Shown here piece by piece: positions 51,409 through 59,961 of a stretch of 64,000 nt of DNA. A program made the position numbers and the translations under genes. Below the pieces are notes generated by a model. It was given only the letters and a program-made list of their open reading frames with translations. It had not been told where the DNA came from and searched no databases. How positions within the stretch are numbered: position 1 is the first letter of the stretch; each line of letters begins with the position of its first letter. Location: contig BQMY01000074.1 of the NCBI GenBank assembly GCA_022181065.1, positions 1-64,000 of the forward strand, in the 5' to 3' direction. The stretch is from Melioribacteraceae bacterium. GTDB lineage: Bacteria; Bacteroidota; Ignavibacteria; Ignavibacteriales; Melioribacteraceae.

Positions 51409-52422
51409 TTAAATCACTCCAAGACTAAACTTCTCTTCAAACTCCACAGAGTTAAACTCATTCGAATCAAGTAGTTGTTCACCAATTTTAGCAATATTAG
51501 TTGCAGATGTTCCGCCATTCTGAATTGGTGTCATCCGCTTCAATTCATTTATATCAAACCAGGAATAAACTTCCTTTTTCAATGCGATACCTATATAAAC
51601 CACAGATGAGTATTTGGTAACGAGAGTATCACAATTTGCGATCATATGGTTTGTGTTACCGGATGTATATATTAAAGCGCCGGGAGCGTATTTTTTTACT
51701 TCCGCGGTTGCGCGTTCGAAATTCTCATTCGGGTGAAACTTGAACAGTAATTGTCTGCCATCGGCTATATCGAGGCATTCATAGATGAATTTTTTGCGGT
51801 TTTCGTATTTGAATGTCTCCCGTGAATCGGAAGTAGCGACCATCACATAGTTTTTATGTTCAAATTCGTTTTCCAAATATTGGGCGGTGTTATCAAAGTT
51901 TGGAATACCGGTAACAATAAGTTTGGAAGCCGGAACACCTTTTTTGATAAAGAGGTCCTTGTACCCTTCCGACGCGACGCAGAAATAATCGTACAGATTT
52001 GAAAGTCCGGTGGTGGAAGTAGATGCCATCCATCTCGGGAAATTGAGATACTTCACAAGATAATACATCAAATTTTCCGGGTCGGTCATTCCTTCCTGGA
52101 CAAGGATAAGTTTCGAACCCCTGACATTATTGGGGACAATCAAATCCGAGCCGGTAAAAACCAGATCGTAATAATTCTGTTTACCCTGAAAATCTATATT
52201 CAGGTTGTTTTCAACGAGGTAGTTGCGAGTGCTTTTGAAAAAATTGCCACCGAGAATAGAAAAATTGAGAAAGCCTCTTTTTCTAAAAAACTCAATGTAA
52301 CCATCAGCATAGAAAGGAGAAAAGTAAAAATCGTATCCGTCTCCAAACGATTGTGATATTTTGTGCATCATAGTCGTTTGATTCAAAGAGCCGCAAATAA
52401 ATAATACTTTCTTGTTCGCCAT
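51409..52422 (-). CDS. GT-B-like transferase of the sugar locus
   Basis: The protein of about 337 residues (ATG at 52422 after AAAGGA; a longer TTG reading is less likely) has a two-lobed GT-B pattern similar to capsule or CDP-glycerol-type transferases and to UDP-GlcNAc 2-epimerase: DLVFTGSDLIVPNNVRGSKLILVQEG, GVPASKLIVTGIPNFD, VMVATSDSRETF, LLFKFHPNE and CDTLVTKYSSVVYIGIAL. It may transfer the activated sugar to a carrier or glycan. I cannot name a specific family with certainty. It is the first gene of the run, divergent from the metallophosphoesterase. Confidence 0.7.
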   Translation of the reverse strand: MANKKVLFICGSLNQTTMMHKISQSFGDGYDFYFSPFYADGYIEFFRKRGFLNFSILGGNFFKSTRNYLVENNLNIDFQGKQNYYDLVFTGSDLIVPNNVRGSKLILVQEGMTDPENLMYYLVKYLNFPRWMASTSTTGLSNLYDYFCVASEGYKDLFIKKGVPASKLIVTGIPNFDNTAQYLENEFEHKNYVMVATSDSRETFKYENRKKFIYECLDIADGRQLLFKFHPNENFERATAEVKKYAPGALIYTSGNTNHMIANCDTLVTKYSSVVYIGIALKKEVYSWFDINELKRMTPIQNGGTSATNIAKIGEQLLDSNEFNSVEFEEKFSLGVI

Positions 52423-52626
52423 TAAATAAGGTAATCCTTTCAATTTTCAGAACAACTTTGTTCAAACATAATTAACGCAATATTATCTAACTGTTAATAC
52501 ATCGTTAAAAAATTGTTAAAGCTATTCTGTTAATAAAATCTTAACGTTATGTTAACCGGGTATTAACAATAAAAACATACATTGGGGGCGACAATTATTG
52601 ATTGAAGGAATTAATCCGGGTTACAA

Positions 52627-53565
52627 ATGAAAATTGCGCATCTATCTGATCTTCATTTTTGCAGTGCATTTAAAAGAACCAACATCGGCAAAACCAAACG
52701 CGTGTTGAAATATGCTGTAGAGCGAGGTTTTGACCATCTTGTGATTACAGGTGATGTGAGTGATAACTCGGAAGTAAAGGATTATATCACTTTAAGACGA
52801 CTTCTTGAAAGTTTTAATTTACTTGATCCGGCGAAAACATCAATAGTTATCGGGAATCATGATATATTTGGTGGAGCACAACGGGCGATTGATGTTGTGA
52901 ATTTTCCCGCAAAGTGCATTCAAACTGATTATAACGCGAAAGTTAAGGAGTTTACTGATTACTTCCGTGAGCTGTTTGATGGTGTGTACAGACCGGCGGT
53001 CGATAAAATCTTCCCATACGCAAAACAGGTTGGTGATACTGTATTAATAGGATTGAATTCTATAGATGTTTACTCCCGACTTAAAAATCCTTTTGCCTCT
53101 AACGGGAGAGTTTCGAATGAACAATTCGACAATCTGATGAAAATTTTTAATCTGGAAGAATATAAAGGATTAAAAAAGTGTGTAATGATCCATCACCACT
53201 TTTACAAAAATAATATTGAAGCCACCGCGTCAAAAAGTCTGCTTTGGAATAAAATAGAAAGTTTTACCCTCAAACTTCGTGGAAAGAAAAAACTGCTACG
53301 CGCTTTCTCAGAAAATGATGTGGTAGCGGTATTTCATGGACATAGTCATGAGATTAAGGAATATTATCGAAAAAAAATCAAGTTCTTCAATGCCGGAGCA
53401 ACGATAGATAACGGTGATGAAACAAAAGCCTCAATATTTCTTACCGAAATAACACCCGATGGTGTAACCTCCGAATTAAAATCAATTTCCTCACAACTTA
53501 TCAAAATACCGGAAGGCAATCCGATATTATTTAATTCCAAACACGCATACGCAGAAGTTTCTTAA
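52627..53565 (+). CDS. Calcineurin-like metallophosphoesterase
   Basis: The 312-residue protein starts MKIAHLSDLHFC and has the metallophosphoesterase motifs DLHF, ITGDVSDN, VIGNHDIFG, MIHHHFY and FHGHSHE that bind two metal ions. The C-terminal ISSQLIKIPEGN is not diagnostic. It has no signal peptide. Substrates of this family range from UDP-diacylglucosamine (LpxH) and cyclic nucleotides to phosphoproteins. It is divergent from the sugar operon across a 204-base AT-rich spacer; a role in lipid A or sugar metabolism is possible only by context. Confidence 0.88.
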   Translation: MKIAHLSDLHFCSAFKRTNIGKTKRVLKYAVERGFDHLVITGDVSDNSEVKDYITLRRLLESFNLLDPAKTSIVIGNHDIFGGAQRAIDVVNFPAKCIQTDYNAKVKEFTDYFRELFDGVYRPAVDKIFPYAKQVGDTVLIGLNSIDVYSRLKNPFASNGRVSNEQFDNLMKIFNLEEYKGLKKCVMIHHHFYKNNIEATASKSLLWNKIESFTLKLRGKKKLLRAFSENDVVAVFHGHSHEIKEYYRKKIKFFNAGATIDNGDETKASIFLTEITPDGVTSELKSISSQLIKIPEGNPILFNSKHAYAEVS

Positions 53566-53608
53566 GGCTTAATTATAATTAGACCAGGTTATTTCTTTTT
53601 AAATGCTA

Positions 53609-53629
53609 AATCGCTAACTTTGTGCGATT
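53609..53629. promoter_or_regulatory. Inverted repeat upstream of the Rrf2 gene
   Basis: AATCGC-N9-GCGATT is a perfect 6-9-6 inverted repeat ending 22 bases before the Rrf2 start codon. It is well placed for autoregulation. Confidence 0.4.
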
Positions 53630-53651
53630 ATAGTTTATCTATCGGAAATAT

Positions 53652-54083
53652 ATGACAGTCTTATTTTCTAAAAAATGCGAGCTGGGATTACAAGCTGTTC
53701 TCTTTTTATCAATCAAAAAGAAAAAGCTTATATTTAACGCTACCGAAGTATCGAATGAGCTTAAAGTACCCAAGGAATTCGTTTCTAAAGTATTGCAGAT
53801 TCTTACCGATAGTGGAATAGTTGGCTCGAAAAAAGGGAAAAACGGCGGATTTTACCTTGCGAAAAGACCAAGTGATATAAGATTGATAGATATTGTAAAA
53901 GCGATAGACGGGCTATCGGCATTTGAGACTTGTGTATTGGGCTTCCCGGGATGTAGTCATAACGAGCCTTGCCCGGTTCATGATAAATGGGGACCGATAA
54001 GAGAAAACGCGTTGAAAATGCTCGAAGAACAAACTTTGGAGCAGTTAAAAGAAAAAACTCTGAATAAAATCCTTAATCTATGA
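53652..54083 (+). CDS. Rrf2 family regulator (IscR/NsrR-like, Fe-S)
   Basis: The 143-residue protein has the Rrf2 winged helix (KCELGLQAVLFLS, ATEVSNELKVPKEFVSKVLQIL, GIVGSKKGKNGGFYLAKRPSDI) and three Cys in CVLGFPGCSHNEPC (C-x6-C-x5-C), suited to hold an iron-sulfur cluster as in NsrR and IscR. The surrounding genes for hemerythrin, ferredoxin and Hcp suggest sensing of nitric oxide or redox stress. Its 3' end overlaps the convergent hemerythrin gene by six bases. Confidence 0.9.
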   Translation: MTVLFSKKCELGLQAVLFLSIKKKKLIFNATEVSNELKVPKEFVSKVLQILTDSGIVGSKKGKNGGFYLAKRPSDIRLIDIVKAIDGLSAFETCVLGFPGCSHNEPCPVHDKWGPIRENALKMLEEQTLEQLKEKTLNKILNL

Positions 54084-54542
54084 TCTTAAATCGCAGTCTT
54101 TCTTGACAGTATCTATTTTACCCTCAAGACTCTCAAGAATCTTCTTTGGAACAACTTCCTGAATCAATTGAAATAGTTCTCTTTCTTCCAATCTTATATG
54201 TTGTTCCAATACTTCACCGGCTCTATCCAAAATATCAGGGTTTTTGTTTATTTCCAGCTTATTGAATATTTCATGGAGCAATGTATGTTCCGTAAGTATC
54301 ACTTCTATCAGTTTATCGAGCTTTTCACTAATGCCATTAACCGCCGGGAAAAGTATCTTCTCCTCATTTTCAAAATGAGGGACCAATTCTTCCTTGTAAG
54401 CTTTAAGCGCATGTTTAACTTTCCCGTCCAAATCGTTGGGTAAGCTGGTATAAACAGGGGCATTTTTGCGCATCATTTGCGCGAGTATCAGCCCCTGATG
54501 ATGATCATGTGATAATGGTATTAAAGCCGAATCTCTTCTCAT
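54078..54542 (-). CDS. Hemerythrin domain protein
   Basis: The 154-residue four-helix protein carries the di-iron His/Glu pattern of hemerythrin-like proteins: LSHDHHQGL, HFENEEKILFP (HxxxE), LTEHTLLHEIF and EQHIRLEERELF (HxxxE). Related proteins (Ric/YtfE, DnrN) repair iron-sulfur clusters damaged by nitric oxide or bind O2 or NO, but this one lacks their N-terminal ScdA part. It starts right at the stop of the ferredoxin gene and is co-transcribed with it. Confidence 0.9.
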   Translation of the reverse strand: MRRDSALIPLSHDHHQGLILAQMMRKNAPVYTSLPNDLDGKVKHALKAYKEELVPHFENEEKILFPAVNGISEKLDKLIEVILTEHTLLHEIFNKLEINKNPDILDRAGEVLEQHIRLEERELFQLIQEVVPKKILESLEGKIDTVKKDCDLRS

Positions 54543-55381
54543 TACTGTATCGTCGCTTCCTTTAAAACTTCTCCGTTAACACCGATAACAACAGCATTGA
54601 TTTTAATGTTCATTTCGGCAAACTCCGCTGCCTGTGTCGCCATTTGTAAAAGTCCGCTGCAGCAGGGAACCTGCATGACAAGTACTGTAATTTCTTTAAC
54701 TCCGGCTGAATTGATCATGGTGATTAATTTATCGAGGTACACCTGCTTGTTGGTATCAAGTTTCGGACATGCTATAGCGAGCGATTTACCACTGAGAAAA
54801 TCACGATGAAAATCGGGGTATGCAAACCCTGCGCAATCAGCTGCAAGTAACAAATGTGAACTTCTGTAGTAGGCCGCGCTCGGATTTACAAGGTGAAGTT
54901 GTATAGGCCACTGAGTTAGTTGAGTCGGGGTTTTGCCGATGCTCTCGACATTATTTGTCTGGTCAAACGAAACTTCCCGTGACCCGGGGCAGCCTGAATG
55001 AGGAATTGATTCATTCTGATCTTTAATTAGAGATGGGACTTCAAGATTATGTTCTTTCAGATACTCAACAGCCTGTGAAAGGTATTCAAACTCCTCATGT
55101 TCCTTAAGGTGTTTCAGGTGAGCTTTGATTACATTCGGGCCGCCACGTACAATAGTCTCCATAACTATTTTTTCGTTGTAAGGCTCCGCCTCCCTTTCAA
55201 CGACCTTCATTGCGCCTGTTGGACAGTGGCCTATGCAAGCGCCCAAGCCGTCACAGAACAAATCTGAGATCAATCTGGCTTTGCCATCAATAATCTGTAG
55301 TGCGCCTTCGTGGCATTCCGGGACACAATTACCACAGCCGTCGCATTTGGCTTCATCTATTTCTATAATTTTTCTTAACAT
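54542..55381 (-). CDS. 4Fe-4S ferredoxin, FrdX-like
   Basis: The 279-residue protein begins with a full cluster motif C13-x2-C16-x2-C19-x3-C23, then FCDGLGACIGHCPTGAMKVVEREAEPY. In the second site the usual second Cys is Leu46, a form seen in this family. A C-terminal region with LLLAADCAGFAYPDF, IACPKLD and MQVPCCSGL has further Cys and may hold another cofactor. Such ferredoxins are often found with hcp and probably donate electrons to it. A palindromic operator candidate lies 29-48 bases upstream of the start. Confidence 0.85.
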   Translation of the reverse strand: MLRKIIEIDEAKCDGCGNCVPECHEGALQIIDGKARLISDLFCDGLGACIGHCPTGAMKVVEREAEPYNEKIVMETIVRGGPNVIKAHLKHLKEHEEFEYLSQAVEYLKEHNLEVPSLIKDQNESIPHSGCPGSREVSFDQTNNVESIGKTPTQLTQWPIQLHLVNPSAAYYRSSHLLLAADCAGFAYPDFHRDFLSGKSLAIACPKLDTNKQVYLDKLITMINSAGVKEITVLVMQVPCCSGLLQMATQAAEFAEMNIKINAVVIGVNGEVLKEATIQ

Positions 55382-55409
55382 TACTTCCTCTTCAACAAAT
55401 ATATTCCAT

Positions 55410-55429
55410 ATCAGAATTTTTATTCTGAT
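55410..55429. promoter_or_regulatory. Operator candidate ATCAG-N10-CTGAT, site 1
   Basis: ATCAGAAT-TTTT-ATTCTGAT is a perfect 20-base palindrome upstream of the ferredoxin-hemerythrin operon. The outer ATCAG/CTGAT halves with ten bases between recur upstream of hcp and the NapH-like gene. Confidence 0.65.
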
Positions 55430-55544
55430 TTAAGATAGTGTATTATTTTATAAAGGGCAAATTAATTTTTAAGGAACTGCGGGCCGGAATTTACGCGCAT
55501 CAAAGTGCATTATGATCATTCTATGTGCTTGAACGAGGTAAGAC

Positions 55545-55745
55545 AAAAGACGGAGGATGATTTATTAGATTTTTTTTGGTCTTCCATATTATACAATACG
55601 CGTATGTCAATGTGAATAACAAACCTCAGGTCCCTGAGCCTTTCGCCTGTCCCGCAAAGCGGGGAAGTGCCGGGGGTTGCGGGAAGAGCCGAGGATCCCG
55701 AGGATTTTGTATTGACGGGGGTTCGACATGCTCACCCACCTTATA
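55545..55745. repeat. Dispersed intergenic repeat, copy B
   Basis: Shared with the gap at 12.1-12.4 kb are ACAAACCTCAGGT (55619-55631), the TGAGC...GCCTG.CCCG....GCGGGG module (55635-55667) and CACCCACCT (55733-55741), in the same order. A 16-base piece, ATCATCCTCCGTCTTT, is also shared but inverted (55547-55562 region versus 12095-12110). Confidence 0.6.
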
Positions 55746-55756
55746 TAGGTGTAAAA

Positions 55757-55788
55757 AACTGGATGCCCGATTTCCCGGGCATCACAGA
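55757..55788. repeat. CTGGAT...ATCACA palindromic element
   Basis: GATGCCCG and CGGGCATC form a perfect 8-base stem with a six-base loop, flanked by ACTG and ACAG. It is the same family as the elements at 104-131 and 246-275. Confidence 0.55.
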
Positions 55789-55830
55789 CTAACACACTAA
55801 CTATCAAAAAGGGGCGTTAAAATTTATTTG

Positions 55831-57465
55831 CTAGGCACTCATCATCGCTATATCTTCTTCAACTTCACCGATTCCACCAATACCAAAGGTCTCAACAAGT
55901 ATGTTAGCTACGTTGGGTGACAGGAACGCAGGCAATGTTGGTCCGAGATGAATATTTTTCACACCAAGATGGAGCAGCGCAAGAAGAACAATCACCGCCT
56001 TCTGTTCGTACCATGCAATATTATAAGAAATTGGTAAATCGTTAATATCTTCCAACTCAAATACTTCTTTAAGTTTCAGTGCGATTACTGCGAGTGAATA
56101 CGAATCGTTACACTGGCCTGCGTCAAGTACTCGCGGAATTCCACCAATATCACCCAAAGGCAATTTATTATAACGATATTTCGCGCAACCGGCGGTTAAA
56201 ATAATGGACTCTTTATTCAGTCCCTTAGCAAATTCAGTGTAATAGTCGCGTGAATTCATCCTCCCATCGCAACCAGCCATAACGATAAATTTCTTTACGG
56301 CACCCGATTTTACCGCGTCAATTACTTTGTCAGCCAGACTCAATACAGCGTTATGCGCAAAACCGCCGACAATTTCTCCATCTTCAATCTGCACAGGAGG
56401 CTCACAAGTTTTGGCAAGCTCTATTAAAGCAGTATAGTCTTTATTTCCGGAAGCATCTGCTTCAATATGTTTCAGGCCGGGGAATCCAACAGGACCAGTG
56501 GTGAATACCCTATCTTTATACTCTTTTCTCGGGGGTACAAGGCAGTTTGTGGTCATCAATACCGGACCATTGAAATCAGCAAATTCTTGATCCTGCTGCC
56601 ACCAGGCGTTGCCATAATTACCAACGAAATGCTCAAATTTTTTAAATTTGGGGTAGTAATGAGCTGGCAGCATTTCGCTATGTGTATATACATCCACGCC
56701 GGTGCCTTCTGTTTGGACCAGTAATTGTTCAAGATCTTTCAGGTCATGGCCACTAACCAGTATTCCGGGATTATTTTTCACACCTGTTTTAACCGAAGTA
56801 ATTTCAGGATTTCCATAAGTTTCTGTATTTGCCTTATCCAAAAGAGCCATTACTTCAACACCATATTTACCTGTTTCAAGAACCAATGCTGTTAATTCAT
56901 CACCTGAAAGATTATCATTTTTCAAGGCAGCCATACCCTTAACCTGAAAGCGATATATTTCTTCACTTTCGTAACCGAGATGCATTGCGTGGAAATGATA
57001 CGCAGCCATACCCTTCAATCCGTAAAGTAATAATTCACGCAAGGACTGGATATCAGGATTATTATGTTTGTAAGTAGCTACTTTTTGCGCCAGTGTGTTA
57101 ATCTCTCTATCTTCTTCAGGTAAATTAATGAAGTGAGACAAATCAATGTCGACTTTGTTCGCGTTTAACAAACCAATAACTTCATCTCTGTACATTCTGG
57201 TTTTATGAATCATCTGAAGAAAATATTCATCTTCGAAATTTACATTGGTAATTGTAGAAAAAAGTGCTTCTGTAATAAAATGATCATAAATTTTGGTATC
57301 GAGATTAATTTCGGACTTGAATTCCAGCAATCGGGCAAGATCACTGATCATACTTGTGTAAAGATTTTGCAAATTTGAAGTTGAAGCGCTTTTTCCACAA
57401 ACACCGGCAATTGTGCAACCTTCACCTTGTAACGCTTCCTGACATTGATTACAAAACATTTCCAT
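55831..57465 (-). CDS. hcp: Hybrid cluster protein / hydroxylamine reductase
   Basis: The 544-residue protein starts [17 protein letters not shown], the N-terminal Cys motif for the cubane cluster (C-x2-C and C-x5-C spaced by a loop), and has the hybrid-cluster regions [58 protein letters not shown] and [16 protein letters not shown]. Hcp proteins reduce nitric oxide or hydroxylamine and take part in protein S-nitrosylation. AGAGGAAG precedes the ATG. An imperfect ATAAG-N10-CTGAT site lies about 25-45 bases upstream. It is divergent from the NapH-like gene. Confidence 0.96.
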   Translation of the reverse strand: MEMFCNQCQEALQGEGCTIAGVCGKSASTSNLQNLYTSMISDLARLLEFKSEINLDTKIYDHFITEALFSTITNVNFEDEYFLQMIHKTRMYRDEVIGLLNANKVDIDLSHFINLPEEDREINTLAQKVATYKHNNPDIQSLRELLLYGLKGMAAYHFHAMHLGYESEEIYRFQVKGMAALKNDNLSGDELTALVLETGKYGVEVMALLDKANTETYGNPEITSVKTGVKNNPGILVSGHDLKDLEQLLVQTEGTGVDVYTHSEMLPAHYYPKFKKFEHFVGNYGNAWWQQDQEFADFNGPVLMTTNCLVPPRKEYKDRVFTTGPVGFPGLKHIEADASGNKDYTALIELAKTCEPPVQIEDGEIVGGFAHNAVLSLADKVIDAVKSGAVKKFIVMAGCDGRMNSRDYYTEFAKGLNKESIILTAGCAKYRYNKLPLGDIGGIPRVLDAGQCNDSYSLAVIALKLKEVFELEDINDLPISYNIAWYEQKAVIVLLALLHLGVKNIHLGPTLPAFLSPNVANILVETFGIGGIGEVEEDIAMMSA

Positions 57466-57489
57466 AAGCTTCCTCTTTATTTTTTATGT

Positions 57490-57509
57490 ATAAGAATTTT
57501 TTGTCTGAT
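57490..57509. promoter_or_regulatory. Operator candidate ATAAG-N10-CTGAT, site 2
   Basis: This site has one mismatch in the left half relative to the palindromes at 55410 and 57615. It lies directly upstream of the hcp start. Confidence 0.5.
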
Positions 57510-57614
57510 TAAACTTATGGCTAATTGAACTTAAAAAGCAAGTAAATTCGATTCAATAAGTATATTTTTCTCAATTTATTAAGTTGACAACAATTCTAAA
57601 TATTTTTATATTTA

Positions 57615-57634
57615 ATCAGTATTATTTATCTGAT
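57615..57634. promoter_or_regulatory. Operator candidate ATCAG-N10-CTGAT, site 3
   Basis: The core ATCAG-N10-CTGAT sits inside a longer inverted repeat, TTTAATCAG-N10-CTGATTAAA, ending 14 bases before the NapH-like start codon and in the divergent hcp promoter region. Confidence 0.6.
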
Positions 57635-57651
57635 TAAAACCGGTCTTTGTT

Positions 57652-58740
57652 ATGGCTATTTCATATATAAAAAATCGTGAGAAAAAAATACAAAAGTATC
57701 GCTTTCTCACACAATCGTTCTTCGCTCTATTATGTATGTGGATTGGGATAGAGTTCTACTTTTATGTTGATTATCTGCAATCAGCTGGTATGACGGGGTT
57801 ATCCTCCAAACCGGAAGGTGTTGAGGGATTTCTTCCCATAAGCGCGTTGATGAGCGTTTATTACTTTCTGCAAACAGGAGAATTACATGGTGCCCATCCG
57901 GCAGGTTTCTTCATCCTCCTTGGCATCCTCGCAATGTCATTCTTTGTGGGCAAATCGTTCTGCAGCTGGCTTTGTCCGATCGGATTTATCTCCGAATTAA
58001 TCGGTGATTTTGGTGAAAAAGTTATGAAGAAGGTATTCGGAAGAGTTCCCAAAATACCACTAGCAGTAGATTATATACTCAGGACACTAAAGTATTTGCT
58101 CCTTTTCTTTTTTGTTTATGTAATCTTCTTTCAGATGACGCAAATTGCTCTCAAATCCTTTCTTGACAGTCCGTATAACCTTCTGGCTGATGTAAAGATG
58201 TTTTACTTTTTCGCGGAGCTCACCAAAACATCTATCATAGTAATAGCAGTATTGTTCGGATTATCAATATTTATCAGAAATTTCTGGTGTCGTTACCTCT
58301 GTCCATATGGTGCCTTGCTTGGAATTATATCGTTTTTTAGCCCTAATCGCATAAAACGGGATGCATCAGCGTGTATAGATTGTAAACTCTGTACAAAAGC
58401 ATGTCCCTCCCGTATAAATGTTCATAAAGTTAATTCCGTTGTATCGGATGAGTGTTCATCCTGTATGAGCTGTATTGATGCTTGTCCGGTGAAAGACACG
58501 CTCCAATTCAGATCAACAATCACCAAACGAAAATTCTCAAAGTTCTACGCAGCCGGAAGCCTTGTTATGATCTATTTTATAATTATAGGTCTGGCAATGA
58601 TTTCGGGCAACTGGAAAAGCAAAACCCCCGATGAAAGATTATTCCTTCACATGAAAAACATAAATAGTTTATCACACCCGAGGAGTACAGCCGACGTTGA
58701 TCACCTGAATAAAAAAGCGGCTGAAACATTTCGAAAATAG
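57652..58740 (+). CDS. NapH/NosR-like polyferredoxin membrane protein
   Basis: The 362-residue protein has about five membrane helices, the twin motifs KSFCSWLCPIGFISEL and NFWCRYLCPYGALLGI (CxxxCP) that mark NapH, NosR and RdxA-type proteins, and two soluble 4Fe-4S motifs CIDCKLCTKACPS and CSSCMSCIDACPV. It should carry electrons between the quinone pool and a cytoplasmic or periplasmic partner. Divergence from hcp and a shared operator suggest it feeds electrons to Hcp or to an NO-related reductase. Confidence 0.88.
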   Translation: MAISYIKNREKKIQKYRFLTQSFFALLCMWIGIEFYFYVDYLQSAGMTGLSSKPEGVEGFLPISALMSVYYFLQTGELHGAHPAGFFILLGILAMSFFVGKSFCSWLCPIGFISELIGDFGEKVMKKVFGRVPKIPLAVDYILRTLKYLLLFFFVYVIFFQMTQIALKSFLDSPYNLLADVKMFYFFAELTKTSIIVIAVLFGLSIFIRNFWCRYLCPYGALLGIISFFSPNRIKRDASACIDCKLCTKACPSRINVHKVNSVVSDECSSCMSCIDACPVKDTLQFRSTITKRKFSKFYAAGSLVMIYFIIIGLAMISGNWKSKTPDERLFLHMKNINSLSHPRSTADVDHLNKKAAETFRK

Positions 58741-58745
58741 TTCGT

Positions 58746-58767
58746 TAGCCCCTTAATATTGGGGCTA
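58746..58767 (+). terminator. Stem-loop after the NapH-like gene
   Basis: TAGCCCC and GGGGCTA form a seven-pair stem around an eight-base loop six bases after the stop codon. The T-run is weak, so termination efficiency is uncertain. Confidence 0.55.
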
Positions 58768-58805
58768 CGGTCTTTACCTCTTGATTTTAAACAAGATTAT
58801 TGGCA

Positions 58806-58824
58806 TGTTACAAAAAATATAACA
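58806..58824. promoter_or_regulatory. Inverted repeat TGTTA-N9-TAACA
   Basis: A 5-9-5 inverted repeat ends 34 bases upstream of an HTH-type gene, and could be its own operator. The length is short, so chance is not excluded. Confidence 0.3.
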
Positions 58825-58858
58825 GCTGAATCGTTTTGTGCACGATAGATGAAAAACT

Positions 58859-59536
58859 ATGGAAAACCGGGACGACAAAATAAGAGTAAATACGCCCAAA
58901 TCGGCAAAAAACGCCAAATTTGTCATTACTCTTGATGATGGTGACATCAAAGAACCCACAAATATTATAAAAATGCCAGACAATAAAAATAGTGAAGTAC
59001 TAACCGGAATTATTGATGTTGCGAAAAGACTCAATAGATTTGTTAAAGAAAATTTTAAATCAAAATCTGAATTTATTGAAGTTATCGGACTAACACCGGA
59101 AGCAGCCCTGGAGTATTTCAGCTATAAAAAACCAATGGATTACAATTTGCTCTCTAAACTTTCGGAAGCGGGCTGTGACCTTAACTGGTTAATTTCATGT
59201 AAACAGAAAGAATTGGAGGAAAATACCGGTTCTCTCGAAAAACAGGCACTTGAATCAGAAATAAAAAACCTCAATGATAAAAACGAAGCCCTTGCGGATA
59301 GAATTATCGGCCTGGAAAAAAATCTTAATACATTGAAAAAAAACAATTTATTATCAGATACTGACAACAAAAAAGTGGTCGATGAAATGAGTTCGCTCAT
59401 TGAAAAGAGGCTTAAAAAAGTGCTGGTTGAAAATTTTGGAGGTTTTCAAAAACGTATAGTAAATGATTTGGTCAAAAAAGATGATTTATTTGCACAATTT
59501 GAACAAATAATTTCACAAAAACGTGACGCAGAATAA
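58859..59536 (+). CDS. HTH and coiled-coil protein, unknown
   Basis: This 225-residue protein is not in a family I can name. Residues 55-105 (SEFIEVIGLTPEAALEYFSYKKPMD..LLSKLSEAGCDLNWLIS) resemble the helix-turn-helix of phage CI-type repressors, whose ending is typically a 'DWLLtG' motif. Residues about 110-155 form a long coiled coil (ALESEIKNLNDKNEALADRIIGLEKNLNTL), followed by a charged tail. No peptidase domain is attached. It may be a DNA-binding regulator or nucleoid protein. It is alone between napH-like and a tiny membrane gene. Confidence 0.6.
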   Translation: MENRDDKIRVNTPKSAKNAKFVITLDDGDIKEPTNIIKMPDNKNSEVLTGIIDVAKRLNRFVKENFKSKSEFIEVIGLTPEAALEYFSYKKPMDYNLLSKLSEAGCDLNWLISCKQKELEENTGSLEKQALESEIKNLNDKNEALADRIIGLEKNLNTLKKNNLLSDTDNKKVVDEMSSLIEKRLKKVLVENFGGFQKRIVNDLVKKDDLFAQFEQIISQKRDAE

Positions 59537-59645
59537 ATAAAATTTATTTTTTAAAGATAGTTTTCTTTTTTTTCCTTATTATTAGTTCAAGGCTTAAATC
59601 AACTGGATACATCTAATTATTATCGAAAAAAGTCAAAGAAAGTTT

Positions 59646-59828
59646 ATGATAATACCTGAGTATCGTCAACGGGCAGCAGCTGTAGAATACGTAGAATCAC
59701 TCCAAAATTCAAAAAGACGAGTACGGTTAAAAAGAAAAAACCGACTAATTTACGCAAAATACACTGTTATGCTATGGGCGGTCGGAGCGACAGTATTCAG
59801 TTTACTTTATGCAATAAGTTTCTTCTAA
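59646..59828 (+). CDS. Small single-helix membrane protein, unknown
   Basis: The 60-residue product has a basic N-terminal half (SKRRVRLKRKNRLIYAK) and one C-terminal membrane helix (TVMLWAVGATVFSLLYAISFF). AAAGAAAG lies just before the ATG. There is no named family. The charge pattern places the N-terminus in the cytoplasm. It is small, so the gene call is tentative. Confidence 0.4.
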   Translation: MIIPEYRQRAAAVEYVESLQNSKRRVRLKRKNRLIYAKYTVMLWAVGATVFSLLYAISFF

Positions 59829-59961
59829 AGTTTTTGTTTTAACTTTTAGACAATTACCCCTACCCCAAGCTAATTTTTTATTTGTCGGCTATTAAAACTA
59901 TGTTTATTTTAGCAATTAATATTCAGACCTAAAATATAATTTAATTGCCCCGGTAAAAACG

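Larger units (their letters stand above)
55382..55830. other. Intergenic region with operator and repeats
   Basis: This gap has no gene. It contains the palindrome at 55410-55429, the repeat copy at 55545-55745 and the palindromic element at 55757-55788. A short CDS-like frame across the repeats has no support. Confidence 0.7.

Noticed and set aside
58859-59536. Prophage remnant around the CI-like HTH gene
   Set aside because: No integrase, structural or lysis genes and no attachment-site repeats are visible nearby.
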